A stretch of DNA of 64,000 nucleotides from Massilistercora timonensis (GTDB lineage: Bacteria > Bacillota > Clostridia > Lachnospirales > Lachnospiraceae), in contig NZ_LT990039.1 in NCBI RefSeq assembly GCF_900312975.1, forward strand, positions 2,480,001 to 2,544,000, written 5' to 3'. Position 1 is the stretch's first letter. Each line of letters starts with the position of its first letter. A program made the position numbers and the translations under genes. Below the pieces are notes generated by a model, which saw only the letters and a program-made list of their open reading frames with translations, made no database searches and was not told the DNA's origin. Below are positions 62,610 through 64,000 of the stretch, one piece after another.

Positions 62610-64000
62610 ATGGCATTTTGTACCATTTTGTCCGCCGCCCTGCAGGGACTTACAGTGGAACCGGTGCAGGTGGAGGCGGATGTGAGCAGCGGGCTGCCCA
62701 TCTTCCATATGGTGGGCTACCTGTCGTCGGAGGTGAAGGAGGCGGCGGCCAGGGTGCGGACGGCCCTCAGGAATTCCGGGACCCAGCTTCCGCCCAAAAG
62801 GATCGTGGTCAATCTGGCCCCGGCAACCCTTCGCAAGCGAGGGGCTTCCTTCGACCTTCCCATCGCCCTGGCGGTGATGGGAGCCCTGGATCTCTATGAC
62901 CCGGCTAAACTTACAGGGACCCTGGTGATCGGGGAGTTAAGCCTGGACGGAAGAGTCCGTGAGGTGCCGGGGATCCTTCCCATTGTGCTGGAGGCACGCC
63001 GGATGGGGTGCCACACCTGTATCCTTCCCAAAGGAAACGCAGCGGAGGGAAGACTGGCGGAGGGGATCTGCATTCTGGGAGTGGAGACGCTGGCGGAAGC
63101 AGGAAATTATCTGCGGGGAGAATGCAGGATCCATCCGGAGAAGAAACGAAAACTGCCTTCTTCCCGGGACCTGCAGGAGGGCCTGGACTACCGGGATGTC
63201 CGGGGGCAGGAGCATATCCGCCGGGCCGCGGAAGTGGCGGTGGCGGGAGGGCACAACCTGCTGCTCATCGGACCGCCGGGGAGCGGCAAGACCATGATCG
63301 CCAGACGTCTGCCTACCATCCTGCCGCCCCCGGACCTGGAGGAGAGCATGGAGATCACCAAGATCTACAGTGTGTTGGGGCTGGTGGACAAGGAACGTCC
63401 GCTGATCACCGGGCGGCCGTTCCGCAGTGTCCACCATACCGTTACAAGAAGCGCCCTGGCAGGTGGAGGCGCGGTCCCCATGCCGGGGGAGGTGAGTCTG
63501 GCCCATGGCGGGGTGCTCTTCCTGGACGAGCTGGCGGAATTCCCGAGAAATGTGCTGGAGGCACTGCGCCAGCCTCTGGAGGATCACAGGATCCGGATCA
63601 CCAGAAGCCAGGGAAATTACGTGTTCCCTGCGGATTTCATCCTGGCGGCGGCCATGAACCCCTGCCCCTGCGGGAATTATCCGGATCTGGAGAAATGTAC
63701 CTGCACCCCCGCCCAGATCCGGCAGTACTTGGGGCGGGTGAGTCAGCCTCTCCTGGACCGGATCGATCTGTGCGCAGAGACAGTAAGATTGTCTTATGAG
63801 GCGCTGCGGGACAAGGGACCGGGAGAGAGCTCCGGGAAGATCCGGGAGCGGGTGTGCGCGGCCAGGGAGATCCAGAAGAGGCGCTACCGGGGCAGCAGGC
63901 GCCGCACTAACGCCGGACTTGCCGCCGGAGAGCTGGAGCTCTACTGCGCCCTGGGGCCTTCGGAGGAACATCTCCTTGAGGAGGCGTTCCACCGGCTGGA
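62610..64000 (+). CDS. YifB/ComM-family Mg-chelatase-like AAA+ ATPase (3' end outside window)
   Basis: The ATG 62610 follows AAAGGAGTGGAG and the frame stays open to the right edge (463 codons seen). The N-terminal ChlI-type domain (VEADVSSGLPIFHMVGYLSSEVKEAAARVRTALRNSG; DLPIALAVMGAL) is followed by the ATPase with Walker A GPPGSGKT at 221-228, Walker B VLFLDEL at about 302-308 and AAMNPCPCGNYPD. ComM is a hexameric helicase that promotes branch migration during transformation; in Firmicutes it often sits near dprA. The missing part should be the C-terminal Mg-chelatase domain. Confidence 0.95.
   Translation, partial: MAFCTILSAALQGLTVEPVQVEADVSSGLPIFHMVGYLSSEVKEAAARVRTALRNSGTQLPPKRIVVNLAPATLRKRGASFDLPIALAVMGALDLYDPAKLTGTLVIGELSLDGRVREVPGILPIVLEARRMGCHTCILPKGNAAEGRLAEGICILGVETLAEAGNYLRGECRIHPEKKRKLPSSRDLQEGLDYRDVRGQEHIRRAAEVAVAGGHNLLLIGPPGSGKTMIARRLPTILPPPDLEESMEITKIYSVLGLVDKERPLITGRPFRSVHHTVTRSALAGGGAVPMPGEVSLAHGGVLFLDELAEFPRNVLEALRQPLEDHRIRITRSQGNYVFPADFILAAAMNPCPCGNYPDLEKCTCTPAQIRQYLGRVSQPLLDRIDLCAETVRLSYEALRDKGPGESSGKIRERVCAAREIQKRRYRGSRRRTNAGLAAGELELYCALGPSEEHLLEEAFHRL

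Overview
The window comes from the chromosome of a low-GC Gram-positive, spore-forming anaerobe. The best fit is the family Lachnospiraceae (Clostridia). Supporting signs are a sporulation sigma-K-type factor, a SpoIID/LytB protein, ATP-dependent PEP carboxykinase, RNase J, IreB, LytR-CpsA-Psr proteins, a sortase-type surface protein, a CmpB-type membrane protein and YgiT/DUF4258 genes. Genus and species cannot be set from sequence reading alone.

Region 1 (1-7.6 kb) is the end of a surface-polysaccharide locus. It is clearly more AT-rich than the rest, above all in the first 2.2 kb. It holds a cut-off glycosyltransferase, two polymerase/ligase-like membrane proteins and a CDP-glycerol glycerophosphotransferase-like enzyme. 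It then decays into a gene-poor stretch with 15 perfect CTTG units, and a pyruvyltransferase gene broken by one nonsense codon and one frameshift.

Region 2 (7.6-17.3 kb) is envelope biosynthesis: a polyprenyl-phosphate sugar-1-phosphate transferase, two LCP ligases on either side of glmS and glf, a cohesin-like membrane protein with a very acidic tail, and a DUF218 protein. Good -35/-10 promoters with 17-bp spacers precede many units.

Region 3 (17.3-30.5 kb) holds feoAB on the minus strand, a divergent CmpB-like membrane protein, a thioester/LPXTG-type adhesin, leuCD-type hydratase genes, an NhaC-type antiporter, thrC, pckA and an Rpn-like nuclease. A likely 6S RNA gene follows at 30.55-30.77 kb.

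Region 4 (30.8-37.6 kb) is a LysR-controlled cluster: AroM-family protein, M29-like metalloenzyme, OPT transporter, Asp/Glu racemase-family protein and M20 peptidase. It looks like uptake and breakdown of an unusual peptide or amide.

Region 5 (37.7-47.8 kb) holds surface and stress genes: a BspA/InlB-like protein, a DUF4258/YgiT toxin-antitoxin pair, SpoIID, an LRR - vWA-like - MoxR module, an amidase, and a zinc-ribbon vWA protein.

Region 6 (47.8-64 kb) is mostly conserved housekeeping: mntP behind a manganese riboswitch, prmA, rsmE, a cysteine desulfurase, thiI, an HPr-like protein without the active histidine, mtaB, ireB-ruvX-DUF1292-fur-rnj, trmR, trhP, sigK, a DUF5107 protein and a truncated comM/yifB.

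The most notable non-coding signal is a family of composite repeats: a long palindrome with a GGACGTAGC or GGACGTGG core plus tandem 20-22-bp units containing TGTACC or CCCTGTCCCC. It occurs at 17.3, 47.8, 48.0 and 57.8 kb. These copies have supplied a -35 box to mntP and a ribosome-binding site and start codon to trmR, and one repeat unit matches the feoA start.
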